DNA of 64,000 bases from Lewinella sp. JB7 (GTDB taxonomy: Bacteria; Bacteroidota; Bacteroidia; Chitinophagales; Saprospiraceae): contig NZ_JANCTD010000001.1 in the NCBI RefSeq assembly GCF_024297185.1, positions 1 through 64,000 on the forward strand, read 5' to 3'. The notes under the pieces were generated by a model, which did no database searches, had not been told where the DNA came from, and worked only from the letters and a program-made list of their open reading frames with translations. The position numbers were made by a program, and so were the translations under genes. Shown one piece after another: positions 16,920 to 25,867 of the stretch; the stretch's first letter is position 1, and each line of letters opens with the position of its first letter.

Positions 16920-18539
16920 CTAGTGGGCCGTCACGGCACCCGATCGCATACCGAGCACCTCAAAGTAGTCTTCGGGATTGCGTACGGTGCCACTCTCCTT
17001 GACCAACTCCACTTCAATATTGCGATTCCGGAAGGTAGTCACGAAGTCATTCATGATCTCGACGACGTCGTAGTCCAGAAACTGGGTCTTCCGTACGTCG
17101 AGGTGCAGCAGGGCACCCTCCGGAATGGCATCGAACTGCTTACGGATAGCCCCTTTGTTGAAGAAGGTGACCTCCTCGGCCAGCACCATATTCACTACGG
17201 CGCGCTGACCGTTTGCGTTGGACATGTGCAGGAAGTGAGAGTTCTGGTAGCTGGTGTAGAGGATTACGATAATCCCCACGATGAGCCCCAGACTGATTCC
17301 AATGAGCAGATCGGTGAAAATGATGGCTACCACGGTGACGATGTAAGGAATGAACTGTCGCCACCCGGCCCGGTAAATCGATAGGAAAGTGGAAGGTTTG
17401 GCCAGCTTGTAACCCACCAGTAGAAGAATAGCCGCCAGTACCGAAAGCGGAATCAGGTTCAGAATATTCGGGACGAAAATGACCGATACCAGCAACAGAC
17501 AGCCGTGTAGAATAGCCGATAGTTTCGTCCGCCCGCCGGATTGAATATTGGCCGAACTGCGGACGATAACCTGGGTGACGGGAAGCCCGCCAATCAGGCC
17601 GGAAATGATGTTACCCGTTCCCTGGGCCAGCAATTCGCGGTTGGTGGGGGTGACGCGTCGCCGTGGGTCCAGCTTATCGGTAGCTTCCACGCAGAGCAGG
17701 GTTTCCAAACTGGCCACGAGCGCAATGGTGAAGCCAATTATCCAGACGTTCAGTTGCGTGATCGCGCTGAAGTCGGGGAAGCTGAACTGGCCGATAAAGG
17801 AGTCGAAACTGTCGGGTACCGGTACGCTCACCAGGTGCTCATCCGAAATACCGAGATCGCCTCCACCCATGGATATTTCCCAGATGATACCTACCGCTAC
17901 GGCGACCAGTGGTCCGGGAATGATGTTGAAGATCTTGCTTCTCTTGACGAGCACCGCCTCCCACAGGATCAGGATGCCCAGAGCAATGAAGGCGATAATG
18001 GTGGCCCCGTCATCCGTGTAGTTGAACATATTGAACAGCTCCGAAAAGGTATTCTCACCATCGGCCTGCAGGAAGGCATCATCACCCTCCGGATCCGCGT
18101 CGTAACCGAAAAAGTGGGGGATTTGCTTAAGGATGATGATGAGCCCGATGCCCGTCAACATCCCGCGGATGACCGCGGAGGGAAAGAAATAACCAATGAC
18201 GCCGGCCTGGAGAATGCCGAACACCACCTGAATGACACCGCCGAGCACGACGGCGGCGAGGAAAAGTTCCCAACTACCGAGTTCGGTAATGGCCCCCAGC
18301 ACGATGGCCGTCAGGCCGGCCGCCGGACCGCTCACCCCTACCTGTGAACCACTTACCGCACCAACGACGATACCGCCGACGATACCCGCGATCAGGCCCG
18401 AAAACAGGGGTGCGCCACTGGCCAGGGCAATACCCAGACAGAGGGGAATGGCGACGAAAAAGACGACCACACTGGCCGGAATGTCGCCCTTTAAATTGTC
18501 AAACAAACCAAGACGACTAGGAGTAGAAGAATTGTCCAT
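16920..18539 (-). CDS. SulP-family inorganic anion transporter with STAS domain (copy 2)
   Basis: A 539-residue SulP transporter with the usual compact architecture: N-terminal GDIPASVVVFFVAIPLCLGIALASGAP split over the first helices, SGPAAGLTAIV, GLIGGLPVTQVIVRSSANIQ and a C-terminal STAS domain (about 440-539; HLDVRKTQFLDYDVVEIMND). The substrate is probably bicarbonate or sulfate; sequence alone does not decide. It resembles copy 1 only at family level, so this is not a recent duplication. Upstream, the minus strand has TACTTTTA about 20 nt before the start, a possible -7 element, so copies 2 and 1 may be transcribed together from here. Confidence 0.93.
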   Translation of the reverse strand: MDNSSTPSRLGLFDNLKGDIPASVVVFFVAIPLCLGIALASGAPLFSGLIAGIVGGIVVGAVSGSQVGVSGPAAGLTAIVLGAITELGSWELFLAAVVLGGVIQVVFGILQAGVIGYFFPSAVIRGMLTGIGLIIILKQIPHFFGYDADPEGDDAFLQADGENTFSELFNMFNYTDDGATIIAFIALGILILWEAVLVKRSKIFNIIPGPLVAVAVGIIWEISMGGGDLGISDEHLVSVPVPDSFDSFIGQFSFPDFSAITQLNVWIIGFTIALVASLETLLCVEATDKLDPRRRVTPTNRELLAQGTGNIISGLIGGLPVTQVIVRSSANIQSGGRTKLSAILHGCLLLVSVIFVPNILNLIPLSVLAAILLLVGYKLAKPSTFLSIYRAGWRQFIPYIVTVVAIIFTDLLIGISLGLIVGIIVILYTSYQNSHFLHMSNANGQRAVVNMVLAEEVTFFNKGAIRKQFDAIPEGALLHLDVRKTQFLDYDVVEIMNDFVTTFRNRNIEVELVKESGTVRNPEDYFEVLGMRSGAVTAH

Positions 18540-18666
18540 ATGAAGGTTTAAACAGCCGCTTAAAAGTAAAGCAATGCATACGATTTAATGATCACTTAGT
18601 TTACAAGCGGGTCGAATTTCCTTGTCGTTGGTGCGCCGAGCGCCGTGCTCCTACGCAAATTACAGC

Positions 18667-20433
18667 CTATTCCGCAGCTTCCATGAACTGCATCTCGTAC
18701 AGTTCCCGGTAGCGGCCGTTTTCGTTCTGCAGCAACTGGTCGTGGGGTCCAAGCTCCCTGATTTCCCCTTTCTCCAGCACCATAATATTGTCCGCGTTAC
18801 GGATAGTGCTCAGGCGGTGAGCGATGACGATGCTTGTCCGACGATCGATCAACTTTTCGATGGCGTGCTGGATGACGCCCTCGGTTTCGGGGTCCACGCT
18901 GCTGGTGGCCTCGTCGAGGATCAGGATGTCCGGATCGAAGACCAGGGCCCGCACGAAGGAGATCAACTGTCGCTGCCCCATGCTGAGGGTCGCGCCGCGC
19001 TCCATGACGTCGTAGTCGTAGCTGCCGGGCAGCCGTTCGATAAATTCGTGGGCCCCGATGAGCTTGGCGGCCTCGATCACCCGCTCCCGGCTGATCTCGG
19101 GGTCGCGGAGGGTGATGTTCTCGAATACCGTACCGGTGAAGAGGAATACATCCTGCAGGACCATGGCCATCCGGCTACGCAGTGCCGTGAGCTCGTACTC
19201 GCGCAGGTCGTGACCGTCGATGCATATCTCCCCCTTCTGGTATTCGTAGAAGCGGTTGATCACGTTGGTGATGGTCGTCTTACCCGAACCGGTACTGCCT
19301 ACAATAGCGAGCGTTTCCCCGCTGTTGAGTTTGAAGCTCAGGTCCTTCAGGATCCAGTCAATGCCCGTGTAGGCAAACCAGACGTTCTTGAACTCCACGT
19401 CTCCCCGTAAACTATCCGGGCGCAGCGTACCGGTATTTTCGATCTGATCGTCCCGGTCGATCACCTTAAAGACCCGCTCGGAGGCGACCAGGCCCATCTG
19501 CAGGGTATTGAATTTATCGGCGAGCACCCGGATCGGGCGGAAGAGCATGTTGATGTAGATGGGGAAGGCCACCAGGGCCCCTAGCGTCACGCCGCCCGCC
19601 CGTGCCACGTCCTGCGCGCCCCACCAGACCATCAGGGCCAGACTGGCCGCGGCGATGATATCCACCGTCGGAAAGAAAATGGCGTAGTAGAGGATGGCGT
19701 CGATGTTGGCCTTGCGGTAATCCTTGTTGATGTCGGCGAATTTGCGGGCCTCGGCCTGCTCGGCGTTGAAGATCTGCACGATCCGCATGCCCGTAATGCG
19801 CTCCTGCAGGAAGGCGTTCATCTTCTGAATCTGCGTGCGGACTTGCTGGTAGCTGCGCTTCACCGCCTCCTTGAAAATGTAGCTCGCCAGCATGAGGAAG
19901 GGCATGGTGGTGAGGCAGATCAGCGTAAGCCGCCAGCTTGTGGTGAGCATGATGGCCAGCACGGCGAAAATGGACATCAGGTCGGCCAGAATGGTGATTA
20001 CGCCCTCGGCGAAGATGCTGTTGATCGACTGGATGTCGTTGATGGTACGCGTGGTCGACGTGCCGATGGGCGTTTTGTCGAAGTAGCTCAGGCGCAGACT
20101 GTTGATGTGGCTGAACACCCGCACGCGGAGATCCCGGATGACGGACTGCCCCAGCCAGTTGGAGCTGTACACGAAGGCGTAGCGGCAGAGCGCTTCCAGA
20201 ACCAGGAGCCCGGCAATGACGAGTGCCCAGAACGTGAGCCCGCTGGTGTCGCCGACGAAAACGTAGTCGTCGACCATCTTCTGGATCAGGCGGGGCCGGG
20301 CGATCGACAGCGGAGCCAGCAAAATAGCCAGCGTGATGGCCAGAATGGCTACCTTCTTGTAGGGTTTGGCCAGCGCCAGTACCCGCCAGAGGAGGTAGAG
20401 GTCGAATTTTTGCTTCTCTTCTTTGGTGGCCAT
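18667..20433 (-). CDS. MsbA-like ABC exporter (fused membrane and ATPase domains)
   Basis: A 588-residue half-transporter expected to act as a homodimer exporting lipids, lipooligosaccharide or hydrophobic compounds. The transmembrane domain covers about residues 20-320 with six helices, including the intracellular-loop motif FDKTPIGTSTTRTINDI. The ATPase domain has Walker A GSTGSGKTT, the Q-loop in MVLQDVFLFTG, signature LSMGQRQ, Walker B ILILDEATSSVD and the switch His in VIAHRLSTI. I chose MATKEEKQKF (20433) because this is where the family N-terminus begins; the frame stays open to 20844 opposite a DUF2237 gene, without recognisable similarity. A variant of the GC-rich block ends 57 nt upstream. 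Confidence 0.93.
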   Translation of the reverse strand: MATKEEKQKFDLYLLWRVLALAKPYKKVAILAITLAILLAPLSIARPRLIQKMVDDYVFVGDTSGLTFWALVIAGLLVLEALCRYAFVYSSNWLGQSVIRDLRVRVFSHINSLRLSYFDKTPIGTSTTRTINDIQSINSIFAEGVITILADLMSIFAVLAIMLTTSWRLTLICLTTMPFLMLASYIFKEAVKRSYQQVRTQIQKMNAFLQERITGMRIVQIFNAEQAEARKFADINKDYRKANIDAILYYAIFFPTVDIIAAASLALMVWWGAQDVARAGGVTLGALVAFPIYINMLFRPIRVLADKFNTLQMGLVASERVFKVIDRDDQIENTGTLRPDSLRGDVEFKNVWFAYTGIDWILKDLSFKLNSGETLAIVGSTGSGKTTITNVINRFYEYQKGEICIDGHDLREYELTALRSRMAMVLQDVFLFTGTVFENITLRDPEISRERVIEAAKLIGAHEFIERLPGSYDYDVMERGATLSMGQRQLISFVRALVFDPDILILDEATSSVDPETEGVIQHAIEKLIDRRTSIVIAHRLSTIRNADNIMVLEKGEIRELGPHDQLLQNENGRYRELYEMQFMEAAE

Positions 20434-20489
20434 GAAGTGGTGTAACACGCGGCCGGCTTTTTGGGTCGCACTCCGCGCCAAAGTTTTTG

Positions 20490-20508
20490 CGGGCGGGGCC
20501 GCGGGAGC
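20490..20508 (-). repeat. Variant GC-rich block, copy D
   Basis: The minus strand reads GCTCCCGCGGCCCCGCCCG, similar to the identical copies A-C but with a different centre. It ends 57 nt before the ABC exporter start at 20433 and is followed by AAAAACTTTGG. On the plus strand it lies 19 nt before the DUF2237 start. Confidence 0.45.
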
Positions 20509-20526
20509 CACGCAACCAGGAAAGCC

Positions 20527-20907
20527 ATGTGCGGTTACACCGGTATGAAAAATGTACTCGGCACTCCCCTGCAACCCTGCTGTACGGATCCCATGACGGG
20601 ATACTACCGCGACGGTACCTGCGCTACGGGCCCGACCGACTCCGGTCGCCACGTCGTCTGTGCCGTGATGACTGCGGAGTTCCTCACCTTCACCAAGTGG
20701 CGGGGCAACGACCTGAGTACGCCGCTTCCGGCCTACGATTTTCCCGGACTGAAGCCGGGCGACGGGTGGTGTCTCTGCGCCCTGCGCTGGAAGGAAGCCT
20801 ACGAGGCCGGCGTCGCCCCGCCGGTGAAACTGGAGTCCACCCACCAGGCCGCCCTCGATTACGTGTCCTTCGAAGCGCTACTGGAACACAAACTGGTGAG
20901 CGAATAG
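20527..20907 (+). CDS. DUF2237 family protein
   Basis: A 126-residue cytoplasmic protein of the DUF2237 family. Typical features are NVLGTPLQPCC near the N-terminus, then GYYRDGTCATGPTDSGRHVV, VMTAEFLTFTKWRGNDLSTP, and PGLKPGDGWCLCALRWKEA with conserved cysteines. The molecular function is unknown; the many conserved Cys and Trp residues suggest metal or redox chemistry (inference). The start MCGYTGMKN is 93 nt from the divergent ABC exporter start. Length is normal for the family. Confidence 0.9.
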   Translation: MCGYTGMKNVLGTPLQPCCTDPMTGYYRDGTCATGPTDSGRHVVCAVMTAEFLTFTKWRGNDLSTPLPAYDFPGLKPGDGWCLCALRWKEAYEAGVAPPVKLESTHQAALDYVSFEALLEHKLVSE

Positions 20908-21034
20908 CCGTCCACTCGTGTTCGCTTTCGTACGGGGAGTGTCCGGAATCGAACACATGATTTTAATTTATACGCATAAGTGACTCACTAACAAGGTGTA
21001 GTTTTTGTGGCACGCTTCCTGCACTTCCCAGGTC

Positions 21035-22282
21035 ATGGATCGTACCATTGACAAGAAGGAAATTGGCCGGAGGCGCCGTAGAAGAGTCCTAATTTGGATA
21101 GCGGGCGTCGGCCTGATTGCCGCCCTCGGTTGGTTCGGGCTACGTACCCTGCGCCCCTCGGCAAATGAGGATACCCTGCGCTTTGCCACCGTCGAACGGG
21201 GGGAGGTGATCAATACCGTCAATGCCACGGCCCTGGTCCTCCCCGCCTTTGAGGAACAACTCAATGCTCCGGTAGCCACGACCATCGACCGGGTGCTTCT
21301 GACGGCCGGCACGCAGGTGAGTGCCGGCGATCTCCTGATGCGACTCGACCGGGACTACGTACAATTGCAACTCGATGGCCGCCGCGATCAGCTCGCCGTA
21401 CGGGAGAACAGCATCGAACTGCTCGGTCTCGAGTACGAACGGGACTTACGGGAACTCACCTACGATGCCGAGATCAAAAAGCTCGAACTTTCCGCCGCCC
21501 GCGCCCGGCTGGCCGATGCCCGCCGGCTTCTTGAGATCGGAGGTGCCACCGAAGAAGAAGTAGAGGCCGCGGAGCTGGCGGTCCGAATCAGCGAACTGGC
21601 GTCGAAGAAGCTGGACAACCAGTTGGCGTACAGTCGCAACAGTCTCGCCGGCCGCAAACGCCAGTTGCAACTCGAAGTCGGTATGGAAGAAAAGGAGGTG
21701 AGCCAGCTCAGCCGCCGCCTGCGTGAGACGGAAGTGCGGGCCCCCCGTGACGGGGTAGTGACCTGGGTAAACGAAAACATCGGTCAGCAGGTCACGGAAG
21801 GCACTCCCCTGGCCCGGATCGCCAATCTCGGACGGTATAAAGTAGAAGGCAGCGCCTCCGACCGCTATGCCGATCAACTAGCCGTAGGCCTACCCGTAGA
21901 GCTGCGGACCTCCACCAGCCGACTGGCGGGAAAGATTACCGCCATCCTGCCCGAAGTAAACGACAATCTCGTTCGCTTCCGCGTCGAGCTGGACGACCCC
22001 AGCCACGCCGACCTGCGTCCGAATCTCCGCGCGGAACTCTACGTGATCACCAACCGCGTCGACGACGTCGTCCGGGTGAAGAATGGCCCCGCCTTCCGCG
22101 GTGGCCGCCAGCAGTCGGTATTCGTAGTCGAAGGACGGGAGGCCGTCCGCCGGGAAGTCGGTACCGGAATGCGTAACGGCGACTTCGTGGAGATCACCGA
22201 CGGCCTCCGCCCCGGGGAACGCATCATTATTTCCGCGACCGAAGAACTGGAGCGGGTCACCTCCTTTAAACTGGAAGAATGA
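21035..22282 (+). CDS. HlyD/RND-type periplasmic adaptor of an efflux pump
   Basis: A 415-residue membrane-fusion protein: a very basic N-terminus (GRRRRRRVL), one inner-membrane helix (about 18-36), a barrel-sandwich hybrid with the lipoyl half PVATTIDRVLLTAGTQVSAG, a long coiled-coil hairpin (about 105-215) and the second lipoyl half REVRAP-like EVRAPRDGVVTWVNENIGQQ. It links inner-membrane ABC permeases to an outer-membrane channel. The start is ATG 21035, ahead of the basic stretch. Its last four bases overlap the TolC-like gene (ATGA), showing translational coupling. It is the first gene of a five-gene export locus followed by a two-component system. Confidence 0.93.
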   Translation: MDRTIDKKEIGRRRRRRVLIWIAGVGLIAALGWFGLRTLRPSANEDTLRFATVERGEVINTVNATALVLPAFEEQLNAPVATTIDRVLLTAGTQVSAGDLLMRLDRDYVQLQLDGRRDQLAVRENSIELLGLEYERDLRELTYDAEIKKLELSAARARLADARRLLEIGGATEEEVEAAELAVRISELASKKLDNQLAYSRNSLAGRKRQLQLEVGMEEKEVSQLSRRLRETEVRAPRDGVVTWVNENIGQQVTEGTPLARIANLGRYKVEGSASDRYADQLAVGLPVELRTSTSRLAGKITAILPEVNDNLVRFRVELDDPSHADLRPNLRAELYVITNRVDDVVRVKNGPAFRGGRQQSVFVVEGREAVRREVGTGMRNGDFVEITDGLRPGERIIISATEELERVTSFKLEE

Positions 22283-23745
22283 TGCTCCGCCTCACCCGAA
22301 TACTCCCGGCCCTGCTCCTCCTGGGTTTGCTCAGCTCCCGCGTCCCCGCCCAAACGATCACGCTGGGCGAACTCCAACGGGAAGCCGCCGAACGCGCCGA
22401 AAATGTACTCATTGCCGCCCAGCGGGCCGAAGCCGCCCTCCTGGATCTGCGGGCCTACGAAGCCGGCCTCAAACCACGCCTCGACCTGGCCGCCAATCTC
22501 CCGAACTACTTCCGCACCTCTACCGAAGTAACCCAGGACGACGGCACCATCGCCTTCCGCGAAATCGAGCTGAACAACTCCTCCGTCTCCCTCCTGGCCA
22601 ACCAGCGCATTGGCGCCACTGGCGGACTGATCGGCCTCGAAACCCGCCTGCAACGTACCGATAATTTCGCCCTCGACGCCAAACGCTACAATGGCTCCCC
22701 CGTGCGCCTCACCCTCCGGCAACCCATTCTGGCCTTCAACTCCTGGAAGTGGGACCGCGAATTGCTCCCGCTGCGGGTAACCGTCGCCGAACGTAGCCTG
22801 CAGGCCGCCCGGGCCGACGCCGCCCTCGCAGCCACCGCCCGCTTCTTCGATCTCGTGACCGCCGACCAGGAACGCCGTATCGCCGAAACCAACCGGGAGG
22901 CGAACCAGGCCCTCTTCGCGATTGCTGAGGAACGCTACCGGCTGGGAAAGATCAACCGGGGCGACCTGGTCCAACTGGAACTGGAACAAACCAGTGCTGC
23001 CCAGAATCTGCTCCGCGCCGAACGCCTGGTGGGAGCCGCTTCCGCCGCCGTCCTGCAGCTACTCGGAGAAAGCTACACCGGTCAGCTCCTCGAGCCCGCC
23101 CCCCCGGAAATCAGCGACGAACTGGTCGGCCTGGAAATCGCGGCCGCCCGGGCTACCACCCTACTGGCCAGCCGTCCGGAACTGCTCGAAGTGAGCGAAC
23201 GTACCCTGACCGCCCGGCGGGAGGCCGACCGCGTAAGGCGCAACTACGGCCCCCGCCTGGACCTGGACGCCAGCATCGGTCTCATCCGCAACGCCGACGA
23301 GCTCGACCCCATCTATACCGACCCCCAGAGCGAGCGCATCGTCAGCCTGACCTTCGCCGTACCCCTCGTCGACTGGGGAGAGCGCCGCGCCCTGAATAAG
23401 CAAGCCGCCACCGAGGTCGCGCTGGTACAGCAGCTGGGTCGCCGCACCGAACTGGACCTGCAAAGTCAACTGACCCAGCTCCTCGACCAGTGGCGCACGG
23501 TCCGCGAAGAACTCACGCTTGCCACCCGCATCCGCGACCTAGCGGAAGAACGCTTCCGCATCAGTCAGGAAAGCTACACCCTGGGCGCTATCCCCCTGAC
23601 CGACCTCACCTTCGCCCAGCAGAACCGCGACCAGAATACCCGGGCGTACGCCGAAACGCTGCGGGCCTACTGGCTCACCTACGCCAGCCTCGAACGCCTT
23701 ACCCTCTGGGATCTCATCCATGACCGCCCCCTATACACCCGATAA
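22279..23745 (+). CDS. TolC-family outer membrane efflux channel
   Basis: A 488-residue outer-membrane factor with a signal peptide (LLLLGLLSSRVPAQ) and the two-repeat, helix-rich TolC layout. Each half is dominated by Ala/Leu/Glu/Arg coiled coil (AERAENVLIAAQRAEAALLD; AEERYRLGKINRGDLVQLEL in half one; AEERFRISQESYTLGAIPLT in half two). It would form a trimeric exit duct for the adaptor and ABC permeases. It overlaps the adaptor gene by 4 nt; the ATPase gene starts 34 nt downstream. Length is typical. Confidence 0.92.
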   Translation: MMLRLTRILPALLLLGLLSSRVPAQTITLGELQREAAERAENVLIAAQRAEAALLDLRAYEAGLKPRLDLAANLPNYFRTSTEVTQDDGTIAFREIELNNSSVSLLANQRIGATGGLIGLETRLQRTDNFALDAKRYNGSPVRLTLRQPILAFNSWKWDRELLPLRVTVAERSLQAARADAALAATARFFDLVTADQERRIAETNREANQALFAIAEERYRLGKINRGDLVQLELEQTSAAQNLLRAERLVGAASAAVLQLLGESYTGQLLEPAPPEISDELVGLEIAAARATTLLASRPELLEVSERTLTARREADRVRRNYGPRLDLDASIGLIRNADELDPIYTDPQSERIVSLTFAVPLVDWGERRALNKQAATEVALVQQLGRRTELDLQSQLTQLLDQWRTVREELTLATRIRDLAEERFRISQESYTLGAIPLTDLTFAQQNRDQNTRAYAETLRAYWLTYASLERLTLWDLIHDRPLYTR

Positions 23746-23779
23746 ATATCCATTCCTCCACCCATCCACTCCTCCAACA

Positions 23780-24445
23780 ATGATCCAGCTCAACAACATC
23801 TCCAAGTCCTACCGCACCGATACCATCGAAACTCTGGCTCTGCAGCACATGAACCTCAGCGTGCCGAAGGGGGAGTTTCTGAGCATCATGGGCCCTTCCG
23901 GCTGTGGAAAATCGACCCTGCTGAACATCATGGGCCTGATCGACGAGCCGAGCGAGGGTACCGTCGTACTGGCCGGCCGGGAAGTGACGGACTATCATGG
24001 CAGCCAGACGGCCCGCTTTCGCAACGAGCAACTGGGCTTCATCTTCCAGAGCTTCCACCTGATCAATGACCTGTCGGTAATCGATAACGTCGAGCTCCCA
24101 CTGCTGTACCGTAGGGTGGGGGGCAAGGAGCGGCGCGAGCTGGCCCGGGAGGCACTGGCCCACGTAGGATTAAGCAACCGGGCCACCCACTTTCCGAACC
24201 AGCTTTCGGGCGGTCAAAAACAACGGGTCGCCATCGCCCGGGCCATCGTCGGTAAGCCTAACATCATCCTGGCCGACGAGCCGACCGGCAACCTCGACAG
24301 CCACATGGGCGGCGAGATCATGGACATCCTCACCCGGCTTAACGAGCAACTCGGCACCACCATCGTGATGGTTACCCACGATGAGCGTATGGCCAAACGT
24401 ACCCATCGACTCGTACGGCTGAGCGACGGCGAACGGGTGAGTTGA
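23780..24445 (+). CDS. ABC transporter ATP-binding protein (MacB/LolD type)
   Basis: A 221-residue ATPase subunit of the efflux complex. Motifs are Walker A GPSGCGKST, the Q-loop in FIFQSFHLINDLSVIDNVEL, signature LSGGQKQRVAIARAI, Walker B IILADEPTGNLD and the switch His in VMVTHDERM, all of the MacB/LolD/FtsE group that powers mechanotransmission rather than substrate passage through the membrane. The start MIQLNNISKSY (23780) is canonical; the frame extends upstream only into the TolC-like gene. An AT-rich repeat separates it from the first permease. Confidence 0.95.
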   Translation: MIQLNNISKSYRTDTIETLALQHMNLSVPKGEFLSIMGPSGCGKSTLLNIMGLIDEPSEGTVVLAGREVTDYHGSQTARFRNEQLGFIFQSFHLINDLSVIDNVELPLLYRRVGGKERRELAREALAHVGLSNRATHFPNQLSGGQKQRVAIARAIVGKPNIILADEPTGNLDSHMGGEIMDILTRLNEQLGTTIVMVTHDERMAKRTHRLVRLSDGERVS

Positions 24446-24497
24446 ATTTTAAAATTTCAGATTTACAATTTGATATTTAAAAATTTAAATTCTTACC
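24446..24497. repeat. AT-rich AAATTT tract before permease 1
   Basis: About 52 bp of TTTAAAATTTCAGATTTACA-type sequence fill the gap between the ATPase stop and the permease ATG, in strong contrast to GC-rich surroundings. A 12-bp word, GATTTACAATTT, recurs inverted at 55728-55739. Similar tracts lie at 27077-27115 and 28469-28495. Confidence 0.6.
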
Positions 24498-24500
24498 GCC

Positions 24501-25832
24501 ATGATCAAGAACTACTTAACTCTTGCCCTTAAGGTGTTGCGCCGCAAGCCGTTCTACACCTTTATCAGCCTGTTCGGGATCAGTTTTACGCTGATGATCC
24601 TGATGGTACTGACCTCGCTGTTCGATGCGGGACTGGGGAAAAACCGACCGCTTACGAAGCGGGATTACCTGGTGGTATCGCCCATGGCCCAGCGCCTTCT
24701 TACCGTACCCGACACCAGCCTGATCGTGGATACCCTGTCGCTCGCCGACGGTCAACTTCGCTATGATACGACCGAAGAAATTACCGAACGGACCGTCTCC
24801 AACTCCAACGGACCTATGAGCTACCGCTTCATTATGGACAACCTGGCCGACCTAGAGAGCGCCGAGCGGGTTGCCATTTACAACGACGGCAGTTTCACCG
24901 ACGGCTTCATCGACGGGCGGAAGTACACCTTTTCGAGCTATTACACCAACGCCGACTACTGGCGGGTGCTGGATTTCGAATTTCTGTACGGAGGCCCCTT
25001 CACCGTAGAGGACGTCGAGGCCGCCGCAGCGAAGGTGGTACTGACCGACCGGGCGGCACGCGAATACTTCGGTACGCTCGGCCCGGAGCTGATCGGCCGC
25101 GAAATGGAACTCGGGCGGCGCACGGTCACGGTAGCGGGTATCGTGAACCGCCCGCTGGCCGACAGTCCCATGTTCGCCGGTGACGTCTACCTGCCCCTCA
25201 CCACCATCGATGCGCGGGCACTGGCGGATACGGACGTGTCCGGAGGGTTTAGCGCCGTCTTCGAAGCGGCCACTCCCGGGGGGCGACGGGCCATCAAGGA
25301 AGAGATCGACTTCATTTCGGCCAATTATCAATTTCCGGCCGAGAGTAACTACAATAAGCTGGAGATCATGAACGCCACCGTGGTAGAAGGGTACGCCATG
25401 GCTACGGTGCGCGAGCAGGATCCCCGCAAGGCGATGCGCATACTCTTCATTCCCCTGACCGCCCTGATCCTGCTTTTCGTGGCCCTGCCCCTCATCAACC
25501 TCATCAATCTGAACGTCAGTCGTGTATTCGAACGGCGCGCGGAGATCGGGGTCCGCAAAGCCTTTGGGGCGGGCCGACGGGATATTCTGCTTCAGTTCAT
25601 CTTCGAGAACCTGGTGATTACGGTTATCGGCGGCATGATCGGCCTGGTGCTGGCCATCGGGCTCATACGCTACGTCAACGCCAACGACCTGCTCGGCCTT
25701 ACCCGCCTGTCGCTCTCCTACCGGGTCGTGTTTTACTACTTACTGGTCATCCTGCTCTTCGGTTTGCTGTCCGGCTTACTCCCCGCCTTCCGCGTCAGCC
25801 GTACCAACGTGGCCACCGCCCTGCGGGGATAG
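24501..25832 (+). CDS. MacB/FtsX-type ABC permease 1
   Basis: A 443-residue permease with a first membrane helix at about 18-42 (FYTFISLFGISFTLMILMVL), a large periplasmic MacB core-like domain (about 45-305), and three C-terminal helices in an FtsX domain (LFIPLTALILLFVALPLINL; MIGLVLAIGLIRYV; VVFYYLLVILLFGLLSGLLP). The RAEIGVRKAFGAGRRDIL coupling motif between helices is typical. It should pair with permease 2 as a heterodimer driven by the upstream ATPase. The substrate is unknown; antimicrobial peptides, macrolides or lipids are options for this class. Confidence 0.92.
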   Translation: MIKNYLTLALKVLRRKPFYTFISLFGISFTLMILMVLTSLFDAGLGKNRPLTKRDYLVVSPMAQRLLTVPDTSLIVDTLSLADGQLRYDTTEEITERTVSNSNGPMSYRFIMDNLADLESAERVAIYNDGSFTDGFIDGRKYTFSSYYTNADYWRVLDFEFLYGGPFTVEDVEAAAAKVVLTDRAAREYFGTLGPELIGREMELGRRTVTVAGIVNRPLADSPMFAGDVYLPLTTIDARALADTDVSGGFSAVFEAATPGGRRAIKEEIDFISANYQFPAESNYNKLEIMNATVVEGYAMATVREQDPRKAMRILFIPLTALILLFVALPLINLINLNVSRVFERRAEIGVRKAFGAGRRDILLQFIFENLVITVIGGMIGLVLAIGLIRYVNANDLLGLTRLSLSYRVVFYYLLVILLFGLLSGLLPAFRVSRTNVATALRG

Positions 25833-25867
25833 CTCCTTCATTTCTGACCCTTCAAAACGATCAATCT

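Noticed and set aside
20434-20844. N-terminal extension of the ABC exporter by about 137 residues
   Set aside because: The extension lies opposite the DUF2237 gene, is Arg/Gly-rich and has no similarity to exporters; MATKEEKQKF fits the family start.
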